A DNA stretch of 64,000 bases from Vibrio sp. Isolate32 (lineage in GTDB: Bacteria; Pseudomonadota; Gammaproteobacteria; Enterobacterales; Vibrionaceae), in the NCBI RefSeq assembly GCF_022397955.1, contig NZ_JAKEUQ010000004.1, forward strand, positions 62,001-126,000, written 5' to 3'. The notes beneath the pieces were generated by a model. That model saw only the letters and a program-made list of their open reading frames with translations, did no database searches and was not told the DNA's origin. The stretch's first letter is position 1; every line of letters starts with the position of its first letter. This document shows positions 8,777-17,261 of the stretch, piece by piece. The translations under genes and the position numbers were made by a program.

Positions 8777-9898
8777 ATGGCAACCGGAAAGGTCGAGGTC
8801 AACAACCTCAATTTAGGGCAAGGCGGGATCCCAGAGATTGAACGCCACCTGCTGTATATCGGGCGCACCGATAAAGCAGCGCTGCAAGGCAAAGTCACAC
8901 GCGTCAACAACATGACCAACCTTGATGATGTCGTCGCGGATGACTTGCTGGGCGCGAACCTGAAAGCCGCGCAGCTTAATGGAAAGCAGAATTGGACAGG
9001 TGCTGTGTTTGGTCTCGCTGAGGGTAAAACGTGGCAGGAAGCCGTCGATATTGCCAATCGAACCGATTCGTTCGAAGGCGTGTGCGTTGTCGATGTGGTA
9101 AGCAGCAAAGCGGACTTCCAAGCGATGCAAAGCAAAGCAACTGAGCTCACCAGCAAGCTGGGCCGTTGGGTGTTCTTTTTGGCGGCGTGTCCTGGCATCG
9201 ATAAGAGTAAGCAAACCTGGGCCAAATATGAAACCAGTCTGTTGACGTTGGTCAATGGCGTATCGGCCAATATGGTCACGCCCGTTCCTATGCTCAATGG
9301 CAATAACATCGGGGTATTGGGTGGTCGTTTATGTGATCGCGCGGTGACCGTGGCTGATAGTCCAATGCGAGTGGCCACGGGCAGTGTTTTGGGTCTTGGT
9401 GAGATGCCTATCGACAGCGCCGGCAAACCACTGGAAATGAGCACCATTTCGGCCTTGGCTAATGCGCGTTACTCCTTGCCGCAATGGTACGCCGATATGG
9501 AAGGGGTGTACTGGACTGACGCCACCACACTGGAAACCAAAGGCGGAGATTATCAATTTTTAGAGTACGTTCGCCCCGTTCACAAGTTGAACCGCCGCGT
9601 GCGTATTAAAGCGATTCGTCGCATTGCCGATCGCATTCTCAATTCGACGCCACCGAGTATCGAGCTCAATCGCACTTACTTCAGCAAAGACATGCGTGAC
9701 ATGTCGAAGACCACCGAGATTGGAGGGATCCCGTTCCCTGGCGAAATCATGGCACCGCGTGAAGAAGACGTGTCGATTCAGTGGATGAGCAAAACCAAAG
9801 TCAACATTGGTTTGATGGTGCGCCCACACAACTGCCCAAAACACATCGTGGTCAATATTGGTCTCGATCTCTCTAACCCAGCCGACACGGAGGCCTAA
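8777..9898 (+). CDS. Tail sheath protein, HP1-type (DUF2586)
   Basis: A 373-aa protein starting at ATG 8777 after GAGGAAA. It has the DUF2586 pattern: N-terminal NLNLGQGGIPEIERHLLYIG, a central SKLGRWVFFLAACPGID, and C-terminal RVRIKAIRRIADRILNSTP with FPGEIMAPREEDVSIQW. In HP1 and K139 the protein in this position is the contractile tail sheath, replacing P2 gpFI. It polymerises around the tube and contracts on infection. The tube gene follows 3 bp later, as expected. Confidence 0.85.
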   Translation: MATGKVEVNNLNLGQGGIPEIERHLLYIGRTDKAALQGKVTRVNNMTNLDDVVADDLLGANLKAAQLNGKQNWTGAVFGLAEGKTWQEAVDIANRTDSFEGVCVVDVVSSKADFQAMQSKATELTSKLGRWVFFLAACPGIDKSKQTWAKYETSLLTLVNGVSANMVTPVPMLNGNNIGVLGGRLCDRAVTVADSPMRVATGSVLGLGEMPIDSAGKPLEMSTISALANARYSLPQWYADMEGVYWTDATTLETKGGDYQFLEYVRPVHKLNRRVRIKAIRRIADRILNSTPPSIELNRTYFSKDMRDMSKTTEIGGIPFPGEIMAPREEDVSIQWMSKTKVNIGLMVRPHNCPKHIVVNIGLDLSNPADTEA

Positions 9899-9901
9899 TC
9901 C

Positions 9902-10357
9902 ATGAGCATGCGAATTTCGGGTAAGAACATGCATTTTTCAATGGGCGACTACAAGCTCAAAGCGCAAAAGGTCAGCCTCTCGATTACCGACAATTCCGCC
10001 GTCAATAAAACCTCAGGGGTGCCGGATGGTTACGTTGATGGCGATGTCGAAGCCAGCGGCGAGATGGAGCTTACCACGCAGCAATTTAATCAGTTGAGCA
10101 AGGCTGCTAGAGGTGTCGGATCCTGGCGTGGTATGCCGGACTTTGATGCCCTGTTCTACGGCAAGATTGATAAAGACGAACTGAAAATCGAAGCCTTTGG
10201 CTGTCGTATAAAGATCTCGGATTTACTCGACGCCGACACCAACGGAGGCAGTGCGCTCGTCCATAAGCTGCCGTTCGAAGTGACCAGCCCAGACTTTGTG
10301 AAAATCAACGGCGTGCCATACCTGCGCCCCGATGAAACCGCAGATCTGGTTCAGTAG
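9902..10357 (+). CDS. Tail tube protein, HP1-type (DUF2597)
   Basis: A 151-aa protein beginning MSMRISGKNMHFSMGDYKLKAQ, with SGVPDGYVDGDVEASGEMEL and HKLPFEVTSPDFVKING. This is the DUF2597 family found next to DUF2586 sheath proteins in HP1-like phages. It forms the rigid inner tube through which DNA passes. The gene pair sheath-tube is tightly spaced and probably co-expressed at high level. Confidence 0.85.
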   Translation: MSMRISGKNMHFSMGDYKLKAQKVSLSITDNSAVNKTSGVPDGYVDGDVEASGEMELTTQQFNQLSKAARGVGSWRGMPDFDALFYGKIDKDELKIEAFGCRIKISDLLDADTNGGSALVHKLPFEVTSPDFVKINGVPYLRPDETADLVQ

Positions 10358-10369
10358 TAAGGAGGCAGG

Positions 10370-10588
10370 ATGCCAGATGTTATCGACCATGCCTGTGACA
10401 TTGAAGCCCAACTCACAGAGGTGGCATTGGCCAACCAATTGGCAAGTGCTAAGCCGAAAACACCAAGGGAGAGCGCGCAGGAATGTGGCGAGTGCGGCGA
10501 CCCCATCCCTGAAGCTCGCCGCCAACACATCGTGGGATGTCAGTACTGCACTCACTGTCAAAGCGATTTGGAGAAGATGAAACGATGA
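10370..10588 (+). CDS. TraR/DksA-type zinc finger protein
   Basis: A 72-aa protein with a four-cysteine zinc finger, CGECGDPIPEARR followed 14 residues later by CQYCTHC, matching phage TraR/DksA proteins. This family binds the secondary channel of RNA polymerase and can shift host transcription without ppGpp. A strong AAGGAGG precedes the ATG. Its stop overlaps the next start (ATGA at 10585). In P2-like phages of vibrios and Pseudomonas, a TraR-like gene is often found in this exact place beside the lysis block. Confidence 0.88.
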   Translation: MPDVIDHACDIEAQLTEVALANQLASAKPKTPRESAQECGECGDPIPEARRQHIVGCQYCTHCQSDLEKMKR

Positions 10589-11097
10589 AATTAGGAAAGC
10601 TCTTTGTAGAGCATGTGATTAAGCCGGTGCTCGACCATTTAGATATGGTTACCGGTGGGCACGGCAAGCTGAACACGCCAGCCGCCATCAATCTGATTTT
10701 GATGATTGTGGCCCATGAATCCGGTGCATTGACCTACGCTAAGCAGGTGCGAGGCCCAGCACTTGGGTTTACACAAATGGAGCCAGCCACCTTTGCCTGG
10801 TTGATTGAATGGCTAGGAAAAACTCGGCCTCACTTGTTGGATGCGCTTTCGATGTTTGCGCCGTTGACCGCCGATTCCGTCGAAAAACAGGATGCGGACT
10901 ATATGGTGATTTCCCCTCAGTTTGCGGTAGCCACGGCGCGTTTGAATCTGATCCGATTCCCAGAAGCCTTGCCAGAGGCGGATGACCTAGAAGGGTTAGC
11001 GCGTTACGCCAAACAGTACTGGAATACGTCCGCAGGAAAAGCCACAGAAGCGGATTACCTCAACGCTTATTTATCCATGATGGGAGAGCAATCATGA
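10585..11097 (+). CDS. Putative endolysin, lysozyme/transglycosylase-like
   Basis: The start is ATG 10585, overlapping the TraR stop. The 170-aa product has no signal peptide. The segment MIVAHESGALTY followed by GPALGFTQMEPATF resembles the active site of lysozyme-like transglycosylases, in which a catalytic Glu (here in AHESG) is followed by a G-x-x-Q-hydrophobic motif. It lies at the lysis position and is followed by two small membrane-type proteins, so cell wall cleavage is a reasonable inference. Direct family recognition is not certain, and it could be a structural peptidoglycan-degrading protein instead. Confidence 0.55.
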   Translation: MKLGKLFVEHVIKPVLDHLDMVTGGHGKLNTPAAINLILMIVAHESGALTYAKQVRGPALGFTQMEPATFAWLIEWLGKTRPHLLDALSMFAPLTADSVEKQDADYMVISPQFAVATARLNLIRFPEALPEADDLEGLARYAKQYWNTSAGKATEADYLNAYLSMMGEQS

Positions 11098-11324
11098 GCT
11101 TTTTAACGGGGATCATCGGCAAAACCTTATTCGAAATTTTGAAAGGGCTGTTTCTTCAAATTACATGGAAAGTGGTGCTTGAGCGATTCGCGTCTCGCAC
11201 CATTATTTGGGGGCTTGAAGCGCTTCGTGACTTGAGTACCAACGACGTGATTCAAGAGACCGTGGACGATGTGATTGCCTCTCTTCAAGGCAAACGCCTG
11301 AAGGAAATTCCACAGAAGGAATAG
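11094..11324 (+). CDS. Small phage membrane-associated protein, possible lysis role
   Basis: A 76-aa protein overlapping the putative endolysin by 4 bp. The first half is hydrophobic and amphipathic (ILKGLFLQITWKVVLERF), the second half acidic and polar. No lysis family is firmly recognised. Because it sits between the putative endolysin and a second single-span membrane protein, it may be a holin or a membrane partner. An N-terminal amphipathic helix rather than a clear transmembrane span leaves this open. Confidence 0.55.
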   Translation: MSFLTGIIGKTLFEILKGLFLQITWKVVLERFASRTIIWGLEALRDLSTNDVIQETVDDVIASLQGKRLKEIPQKE

Positions 11325-11326
11325 CG

Positions 11327-11614
11327 ATGGACTCATCATGGTTATCGGTGGGAGTGGCGGTTATTGCGTTGGTCATCACCATTATCAATCTGGTATTTGG
11401 CAGAACGGATAAAGGGCAAACCACAGCCCGAGACCATGACCGCCGTATCCATGATTGTGAGCTGGCTATAGAGCGACAACGCGGTGATGTAGCAGAAAAG
11501 TACGCCACCAAACACGAACTGCGGGAAGCCGTAGATGATTTGAAAGAATCAATTAACGGACGGTTCGACCGTCTAGATGCAAAGTTAGATAAAACAGAGC
11601 GAGAAGCAGCATGA
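11327..11614 (+). CDS. Membrane-anchored coiled-coil phage protein, possible holin/spanin-like
   Basis: A 95-aa protein with one clear N-terminal transmembrane span (VGVAVIALVITIINLVF, residues 6-24) followed by a charged, heptad-rich helical region (residues 35-95). Single-span proteins with a cytoplasmic or periplasmic coiled coil occur in phage lysis blocks as holin-like or spanin-like proteins. No cysteine lipobox is present, so it is not an outer-membrane spanin. It overlaps the next gene by 4 bp (ATGA at 11611). Confidence 0.6.
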   Translation: MDSSWLSVGVAVIALVITIINLVFGRTDKGQTTARDHDRRIHDCELAIERQRGDVAEKYATKHELREAVDDLKESINGRFDRLDAKLDKTEREAA

Positions 11615-11874
11615 CAAAACCCATTGTTTTAACTGTTGGTACGGCAGATCTTGAATTCAACCCAACGCCAGCTGAGTACGACGACGCTCAAAACACCATC
11701 TTGCAAGGTGATGCCAGTAGCGCGGCACATAACTTCTTGATGAGCTGTGTGAGTGAAGGCTCAAAAGATGCTCTGCGTGCACTTACTCAGCAGAACCCAG
11801 GTGCAGCAACGCAGATTTACGGTGCAGTACTGAAAGAGTACGCACCTAAGCTTTCCATCTCGGTAAAAAAATAG
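11611..11874 (+). CDS. Tail assembly chaperone, zero-frame product (gpE-like)
   Basis: The 87-aa product begins MTKPIVLTVGTADLEFNPTP and resembles the short tail assembly chaperones located just before tape measure genes in P2/HP1 relatives (P2 gpE is 91 aa). It ends in Lys-Lys-stop at a run of seven adenines. It coats the tape measure protein during tail assembly. A fraction of ribosomes should slip at the adenine run and make the longer product annotated separately. Confidence 0.85.
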   Translation: MTKPIVLTVGTADLEFNPTPAEYDDAQNTILQGDASSAAHNFLMSCVSEGSKDALRALTQQNPGAATQIYGAVLKEYAPKLSISVKK

Positions 11875-12059
11875 ATGGGCTTGTCGCTGTTATTGAGAGC
11901 AGCGACAGGCAAAAGATGTACGCGTGGCGGCGCAAGTGGCTACCCCATGAGCCCGATACCGAGCAGAACCTGGCTTATGCGATTTGGTTGGAGAAGAACC
12001 ATTGGGAAAACATGCAAGCTGTCACCGCCAGCGGTGTAGCCAAAGCCTTTAGTGGTTAG
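11611..12059 (+). CDS. Tail assembly chaperone, -1 frameshift product (gpE+E'-like)
   Basis: The zero frame ends GTA AAA AAA TAG. Slipping back one base on A-AAA-AAA (11865-11871) continues as ATA GAT GGG and stays open to the TAG at 12057-12059, adding about 62 residues (containing RRKWLPHEPDTEQNLAYAIW). The total of about 149 aa compares with 142 aa for the P2 gpE+E' fusion, also made by a -1 frameshift. No start codon with a ribosome binding site serves the extension by itself. The tape measure gene follows 25 bp later, as in all phages with this arrangement. Confidence 0.8.
11865..11871 (+). promoter_or_regulatory. Ribosomal -1 slippery heptamer A AAA AAA
   Basis: The seven adenines are in the correct phase for simultaneous P- and A-site slippage (codons AAA 11866-11868 and AAA 11869-11871), directly before the zero-frame TAG. 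This is a canonical bacterial slippery sequence. Confidence 0.8.
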
Positions 12060-12084
12060 CGATTAGGTCAGTAGAGAGAAGTGA

Positions 12085-14427
12085 ATGTTACCAGAAGCTC
12101 TTAGATTTCAAGTTGGATTGATTGACCAGATCTCAAAACCTCTGGGCCACATTCAGCGCCAACTCTCCGATGTCACGAACACCTACAAGCAAGGGACGCA
12201 AACCATGGTATCGGGCGCCGCTGGTATGGTGGGCGCGGGCTTTGCCCTGCAACAAGCCTTAATGCCCGCCATTGAAATGGACAGGGCGTTAGGTGAGGTG
12301 AAATCTCTCGGGGTAGCGGATGAGCAGCTTAAGCAGCTCAGCGATACGGCCCTGGAGTTTGCGGTGGACTATGGCAAGTCAGCCGCCGATTTTGTGGCCG
12401 CCTCTTATGATATTCAGTCGGCCATTTCGGGGTTAGGGGGCGATGAACTCCCACAGTTTACTCGCGCGTCAGGGGTACTGGCTGCCGCAACGAAAGCGGA
12501 CACAGCAACCATCACCAACTATGTCGGCACCATGTACGGCATTTTCCAACATTCCGCCAACCAGATGGGGAAGGCGGATTGGGTCAATATGCTGGGTGGT
12601 CAAACGGCCAAAGCGGTGCAGATGTTCAAAACCACGGGCGATGGTATGTCATCGGCGTTCACCTCAATAGGCGCCGCCGCCACATCGGTGGGGGTTGGGA
12701 TGACCGAACAGATGGCGATTTTAGGTACGTTGCAGTCCACCATGAGCGGCAGTGAAGCGGGGACTAAATACCGCGCGTTCTTAGCCGGCGCGGCCAAAGC
12801 GCAAGCCGCCTTGAACATGCAGTTCACCAATGCCCAAGGTCAAATGCTGCCGATGATCGATATCTTGAACCAAATCAAGGGACGCTACGGGGAAACCATC
12901 TCGGTTGCCGAAGCCGCAGAGCTGAGCAAAGCGTTTGGCACGCAAGAAGCGTCGGCGATGATCCAACTATTGATGCAAAACACCGATGGGCTCGCCACGT
13001 CAATAAACGAGCTCGGCAAAGTCAAAGGACTTGATGTGGCTGAGCAAATGGCGGGCGCCATGACCGACCAATGGGAGCGGTTAGAGCAAGGCGTGTTTGC
13101 CATCAGTGCAGCTTTTGGCTCTGTGCTTCTTCCTGCCATCTTGCCTGTTGTTGGCGGCATGGCCGAAGGCGCGACCGCCATCGTTCAATGGACTCAGATG
13201 TTCCCGAACCTATCTAAATACATTGGCTTTGCAGCCATGGCGATTTTAGGTGCTGCGGCAGCTGGCGGTGCATTTACCTTGATGATGGGAGTGGGCAAAC
13301 AAGTGATGGCCACTTACCTGCTTACCATGAAGTTGTTCGCGGGAGTGAGCGCTTTGCTCACTCAAGGCTTAGGCGCTTTTCGTGCTGCGATGCTCGCCGC
13401 GAACATCGCCATCGCTGCCAATCCGATTATTTTAATTGTGGGGGCGTTGATAGCTGCAGTAACCGCTGTGGGTGCTCTGATTTATTACTGGGATGATTTG
13501 AAAGCCTCGTTGGGGGATAACGCGGTATTTAAGGCCATTGAATATATCGCTGATGCAGCTATGCGGGCGGTATCGATGTTGTTTGATGCGTTCAAGCCTT
13601 TGCTCAATATCGTGATGGAGCTGGGCAAGATACTGGGCGACGTTCTACTTCGCGGTTTTCAGGTGTTATGGGAAACCATGAAAGTCGGCTTTTCAGCGAT
13701 TGGGTCGGTGTTATCAGGTGTGTTGGATGTGGTCGGTGTCGTGGCAACAGGCGTGGGCTGGGTGATTGCGAGCGTCATTGGCTCGATAGGTTTTCTCATG
13801 AATGGGTTTACCTTTGTCTTTAAAGCCATTGCTGCCGGTTGGCAATGGGTAATGAGCGGCTTTAGCGATACCAGCGGGTTTGCCTTTATTGAGCAAATGG
13901 TCGGGCGCTTAAAACAAGGCTTTGCTGACTTAGCGTTGGGCTGGCAAACATTGATCGCTTCATTGCATGACACGACGTGGTTCCAATTATTAGAAGGGGC
14001 GATCACTCTTATCACCCTGCCATTTCAAACCCTTTTCAATTTCCTATCGGCGGGATGGCAATGGGTAATGAGTGGCTTTACCGATACCAGCGGCTTTGCC
14101 TTTATTGGCCAAATGGCTGACGCGATGCGCAATATCTTTGGCAGCGTGTTCAGTTGGTTCACCGATAAATTAGCGGGCATTTGGGAAAGCCTCAAAGGGC
14201 TGGTTGATTGGTTGCCTGGTTTGGGTGATGAGGAGGACACCACGCCGGTGAAATCCAAGTCTGTGCAAAGCGCAGTGCCTCACACTCAAGTCCAGCCAGG
14301 TGGCGCGGCCAAGAGCATTGCCCATTATCAAACGAGTTCAACCAATTACGGCGGTGTGGCGATTTACCCCACTTACATGAGCAGCCCACAAGACATGGCG
14401 AGTGAATTAGAAATGGCGGCAGGCTAA
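12085..14427 (+). CDS. Tail tape measure protein (P2 gpT-like)
   Basis: A 780-aa protein that starts MLPEALRFQVGLIDQISKPLG, has an alanine/glycine-rich N-terminal domain typical of phage tape measure proteins (SLGVADEQLKQLSDTALEFA, TSVGVGMTEQMAILGTLQS), and several hydrophobic segments in the centre (about residues 340-470 and 530-580) that form the membrane-penetrating part. It sets tail length and helps DNA entry. A 21-residue element, WQWVMSGF(S/T)DTSGFAFI, occurs twice near the C-terminus (residues about 586 and 657), indicating an internal duplication. A ribosome binding site is weak (AGAGAAG). Confidence 0.9.
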   Translation: MLPEALRFQVGLIDQISKPLGHIQRQLSDVTNTYKQGTQTMVSGAAGMVGAGFALQQALMPAIEMDRALGEVKSLGVADEQLKQLSDTALEFAVDYGKSAADFVAASYDIQSAISGLGGDELPQFTRASGVLAAATKADTATITNYVGTMYGIFQHSANQMGKADWVNMLGGQTAKAVQMFKTTGDGMSSAFTSIGAAATSVGVGMTEQMAILGTLQSTMSGSEAGTKYRAFLAGAAKAQAALNMQFTNAQGQMLPMIDILNQIKGRYGETISVAEAAELSKAFGTQEASAMIQLLMQNTDGLATSINELGKVKGLDVAEQMAGAMTDQWERLEQGVFAISAAFGSVLLPAILPVVGGMAEGATAIVQWTQMFPNLSKYIGFAAMAILGAAAAGGAFTLMMGVGKQVMATYLLTMKLFAGVSALLTQGLGAFRAAMLAANIAIAANPIILIVGALIAAVTAVGALIYYWDDLKASLGDNAVFKAIEYIADAAMRAVSMLFDAFKPLLNIVMELGKILGDVLLRGFQVLWETMKVGFSAIGSVLSGVLDVVGVVATGVGWVIASVIGSIGFLMNGFTFVFKAIAAGWQWVMSGFSDTSGFAFIEQMVGRLKQGFADLALGWQTLIASLHDTTWFQLLEGAITLITLPFQTLFNFLSAGWQWVMSGFTDTSGFAFIGQMADAMRNIFGSVFSWFTDKLAGIWESLKGLVDWLPGLGDEEDTTPVKSKSVQSAVPHTQVQPGGAAKSIAHYQTSSTNYGGVAIYPTYMSSPQDMASELEMAAG
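13838..13901 (+). repeat. Internal repeat in tape measure gene, copy 1
   Basis: Encodes WQWVMSGFSDTSGFAFIEQM; nearly identical at DNA level to copy 2 at 14052-14115. The spacing of about 214 bp suggests duplication of a ~71-residue unit that has since diverged outside this core. Confidence 0.75.
14052..14115 (+). repeat. Internal repeat in tape measure gene, copy 2
   Basis: Encodes WQWVMSGFTDTSGFAFIGQM, the second copy of the element at 13838-13901. Confidence 0.75.
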
Positions 14428-14759
14428 TGGCGGAGTACGTGTATCAAGACATCTTAATTGAAAACGGTGACGTGGTACTCGATGCAGGTAGAAACCCTGT
14501 ATTGATCCAAGACCGAGCGGTCATTGCTCAAGACATCAAACACGCGATCATTGAAAGCAACGTAGCCATCCACTTGATTGCTGAGCGCAGCCCCGCGAAA
14601 AAAGCCGATGCGCGTACACAGTTAGAGCTGTTAGTGGAAGAAGACGTTCGTTTGGTGCCTGGGACGGTGCGCATCGAAGAAGTGAGTGATGGGCAATTGT
14701 ATATTTTTGCAGAGACGGTGCAATTTGGCCGCGTAACAACAGAGGTGCAGGTTGACTGA
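14427..14759 (+). CDS. Baseplate-associated protein, DUF2590-like
   Basis: A 110-aa acidic protein: MAEYVYQDILIENGDVVLDAG, then RAVIAQDIKHAIIES and TQLELLVEEDVRLVPGTVRI. It resembles the DUF2590 family found between tape measure and gpJ genes in HP1-like phages, occupying the place of the P2 gpW/T4 gp25 baseplate wedge protein. It probably forms part of the baseplate wedge. Starts overlap both neighbours (1 bp upstream, 8 bp downstream), indicating a tight operon. Confidence 0.78.
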   Translation: MAEYVYQDILIENGDVVLDAGRNPVLIQDRAVIAQDIKHAIIESNVAIHLIAERSPAKKADARTQLELLVEEDVRLVPGTVRIEEVSDGQLYIFAETVQFGRVTTEVQVD

Positions 14760-15939
14760 TATTCCGAAACCCAACTTTACCGAGCTGGCGAAAAAAGCGG
14801 GGTTACCGCTTGAGGCGTCAGAGTGGAAAGCGACGCTCAAAGAAGAAGCGGCGAAGCAGGGCAGCACCATCGCTAACGACTCTCAATATTCGCCATTTTG
14901 GCGCTTGATTGAAACCATGGTGATTGGCCCGACGGTGTGGTTAGTGAACCGCTTTTTGGTGGGGTACGTGTTGCCCAACATGTTCGTGGCCACGGCCAAA
15001 GACAAATGGCTCGACCTGTGGGCGTGGCAGTTCAACGTGAAGCGCAAACCCGCCACCAAAGCCGTTGGGCAGGTCGTGATTCACCGAGCCGCGCAGCAAG
15101 GGCCAGCGATAGTAGTGCCCAAGGGCACAGTGATACAAACTGACCCGATTAACGGCGCGGTGTATCGAGTGCTACTGAGCCAAGATACGACGTTGCCGGA
15201 AAACGCCGCTTCAATCATTGGCAGAGTGGAGGCTGAGCACCATGGCGCCGCCTTTAACTTAGGCGAAGGCTACTTCCATGTCTTAACGTCGGCGGTTCCA
15301 GGTATTAGCCGCGTAGTGAACTCGGCCGATTGGTTGATTAACGCGGGCGCGGATGAAGAAACCGACGACCAACTGAGGGTGCGTATTCGCAATCAGTTCA
15401 GTGGCGTGGCGAAATGGCACATCGATGCGGCGTATCGCTCATTGCTGATGCTGCGCGCCGGCATCAACAGCGAAAACATTTACTTCGAGCACAACGCGCC
15501 GCGAGGGCCTGGCTCGGCCAACGCTTATATCTTGTTGGACTCGGGTGAGCCATCGCCGCAAATGCTGGCGGATTTAAACGCGCACATCAACCAAGAAGGC
15601 AATCATGGCCATGGCGATGACCTTAAGGTGTACGCCATGCCAGGCAATACCATCACGGTGACGTGTCGAGTCTGGGTGGCGCGCCTGTTGTCTGCTGAAG
15701 AAAACGCGCAACTGAAAGCGGACATGGCGCTGTTTATTGGCTCGGCCTTTAGGCAAAACACCGATTATCAGGCGACCAAAACCAAGCCTTCCTCGCGCTT
15801 TAGTTTTTCGAAGTTAGCGCAAGAGCTGCACGGTGAGTTTCCCGTCTTGGCGTCGATTGAGTTTGACAATGCGGACCTGAGCAATGGCATGGAAGTGCCA
15901 AGAATGAAGCAGTTGGAGATACGCATTGAAACGGCCTAA
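14752..15939 (+). CDS. Baseplate assembly protein J
   Basis: A 395-aa member of the baseplate J family: VIHRAAQQGPAIVVPKGTVIQ, VEAEHHGAAFNLGEG, DEETDDQLRVRIRNQFSG (the family core) and AYRSLLMLRAGINSENIYFEHN. It builds the baseplate wedge in contractile tails. It is longer than P2 gpJ (302 aa), like HP1 relatives, with an N-terminal extension of about 90 residues. It overlaps the downstream gpI gene by 14 bp. Confidence 0.9.
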   Translation: MTDIPKPNFTELAKKAGLPLEASEWKATLKEEAAKQGSTIANDSQYSPFWRLIETMVIGPTVWLVNRFLVGYVLPNMFVATAKDKWLDLWAWQFNVKRKPATKAVGQVVIHRAAQQGPAIVVPKGTVIQTDPINGAVYRVLLSQDTTLPENAASIIGRVEAEHHGAAFNLGEGYFHVLTSAVPGISRVVNSADWLINAGADEETDDQLRVRIRNQFSGVAKWHIDAAYRSLLMLRAGINSENIYFEHNAPRGPGSANAYILLDSGEPSPQMLADLNAHINQEGNHGHGDDLKVYAMPGNTITVTCRVWVARLLSAEENAQLKADMALFIGSAFRQNTDYQATKTKPSSRFSFSKLAQELHGEFPVLASIEFDNADLSNGMEVPRMKQLEIRIETA

Positions 15940-16459
15940 CTTTACGCTCAAGCATTGGATGGGCAAGGGCGAGCTCTACAAGCTCGGCCAAGCGCTGCTC
16001 GGCTATTGGTCTCACGTTCAAGACATCTTGGAGTGGCCGCTGAGGCAGCTAGACCCGATGGTCGCCCCGATTGAATTGGTGGACTTGATGGCTTGGCAGC
16101 GAGACATCGAACGTTTGCCACAAGAGCCCGAGCACATCTACCGCATTCGAGTGAATTTTGCGTACGCGTTTGCTATCGGAGGCGGCTCAGAAGTGGGCTG
16201 GGAAACCATGTTCGATAGGTTGGGCTATCCCCATATCGAAATCGATGAGCGACTCGGTTATTACCCCTGGGATGTGGTGAGCGTGAAAGTGCAAGACCAC
16301 GATTTGAATCAAGTCCCTGGTTTGATGGACGCCTTGGTTCGTCAGTATGGCAGAACCTGCCGTCGATACAGCTTTGACGTGACCACGGCGGCGTACCCGC
16401 ATATTTCGGTGGCTGAGTTCAGTCATACCCATGAAACCTACAGCGCATCAATAGGATAA
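15926..16459 (+). CDS. Tail protein I (P2 gpI family)
   Basis: A 177-aa protein beginning MKRPNFTLKHWMGKGELYKLG, with DLMAWQRDIERLPQEPEHIYRIRV, the conserved region of the P2 tail protein I family, and a histidine-rich end. It contributes to the baseplate and fibre attachment. The start ATG (15926) lies inside the end of gene J. P2 gpI is 176 aa, so length agrees well. Confidence 0.87.
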   Translation: MKRPNFTLKHWMGKGELYKLGQALLGYWSHVQDILEWPLRQLDPMVAPIELVDLMAWQRDIERLPQEPEHIYRIRVNFAYAFAIGGGSEVGWETMFDRLGYPHIEIDERLGYYPWDVVSVKVQDHDLNQVPGLMDALVRQYGRTCRRYSFDVTTAAYPHISVAEFSHTHETYSASIG

Positions 16460-16462
16460 ATT

Positions 16463-17260
16463 ATGGCCGTCATTACTCTGGCAGGCGAGCAGCTGATCGC
16501 TCGAAAACAACACGCCAAACAACCGTTGGTGATCCGCGAATTTGTGTTGGCCCATGTGCCTAACCTCGACCCGAAGACGCCGCCACGACGCGACCAATCT
16601 CTGCCGTCAAGTCGTCAGATTGTCTATCGAAGTGCGCCGACGCGCAGTGCCTGCGTGAATGACAATGAGGTGGTGTACTCGCTGATTTTAGACAACACCG
16701 TGGGCAACTTTGCTTTCAACTGGCTTGGGCTGGTGAGCGAAGAAGGGGTGTTGGTGTCGGCCAATCACATGGTAGTGCAATCCAAACGTAAGAGCCAAGA
16801 GCGCACTGGCGAAGAGGGCAATAACCTCACGCGTAACTTCTTGCTGAAGTTTTCGGGCGCTCAAGCCATCACCCAAATCACGGTGACCCCAGAGACGTGG
16901 CAGTTTAACTATGAAGCTAAGCTGGATGACATGGACACCTTGCTTGCTCAGCTAACCGTCGGTCTCATTGAGACCCAAAAGGAGGTGGTTGAACAAAGCT
17001 ATGAAAACTTGAGGCTGTCAGACGCTAATCGTGTTTTGGGGCAGCGCTTAGAAGTCATGGACGCGGAAGCGAACGCGCGTGAGCATCAGTATGACGAGCA
17101 GAGGCTGGCAATCAGTCGGGCACATCAACGAGCAGAGCATCGGCGCTTTGATATGGATGTGTCTTTGACCACAGCATTATTCACTTCACAACAGAATGCG
17201 ATTCAACAAGCGCAAATGCTGATGACGTTAAATGAAAAAATCAGAGAAATGGAGAAATAA
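16463..17260 (+). CDS. Tail-collar fibre protein (P2 gpH N-terminal type, DUF3751)
   Basis: A 265-aa protein. Residues 1-160 match the phage tail-collar fibre family: VITLAGEQLIARKQHAKQPL, a central FAFNWLGLVSEEGVLVSAN and TRNFLLKFSGAQAITQI. Residues 165-265 are a long charged coiled coil (many Arg, Glu, His). It lacks the receptor-binding C-terminal domain seen in P2 gpH, so it is a short connector, and the following gene probably supplies the distal part. It lies just downstream of gpI. Confidence 0.82.
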   Translation: MAVITLAGEQLIARKQHAKQPLVIREFVLAHVPNLDPKTPPRRDQSLPSSRQIVYRSAPTRSACVNDNEVVYSLILDNTVGNFAFNWLGLVSEEGVLVSANHMVVQSKRKSQERTGEEGNNLTRNFLLKFSGAQAITQITVTPETWQFNYEAKLDDMDTLLAQLTVGLIETQKEVVEQSYENLRLSDANRVLGQRLEVMDAEANAREHQYDEQRLAISRAHQRAEHRRFDMDVSLTTALFTSQQNAIQQAQMLMTLNEKIREMEK

Positions 17261-17261
17261 C

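Noticed and set aside
8641..9447. 268-aa minus-strand frame over the sheath gene
   Set aside because: A shadow of the GC-rich sheath coding sequence; its composition (Ser/Thr/Leu-rich) is typical of antisense frames and there is no ribosome binding site.
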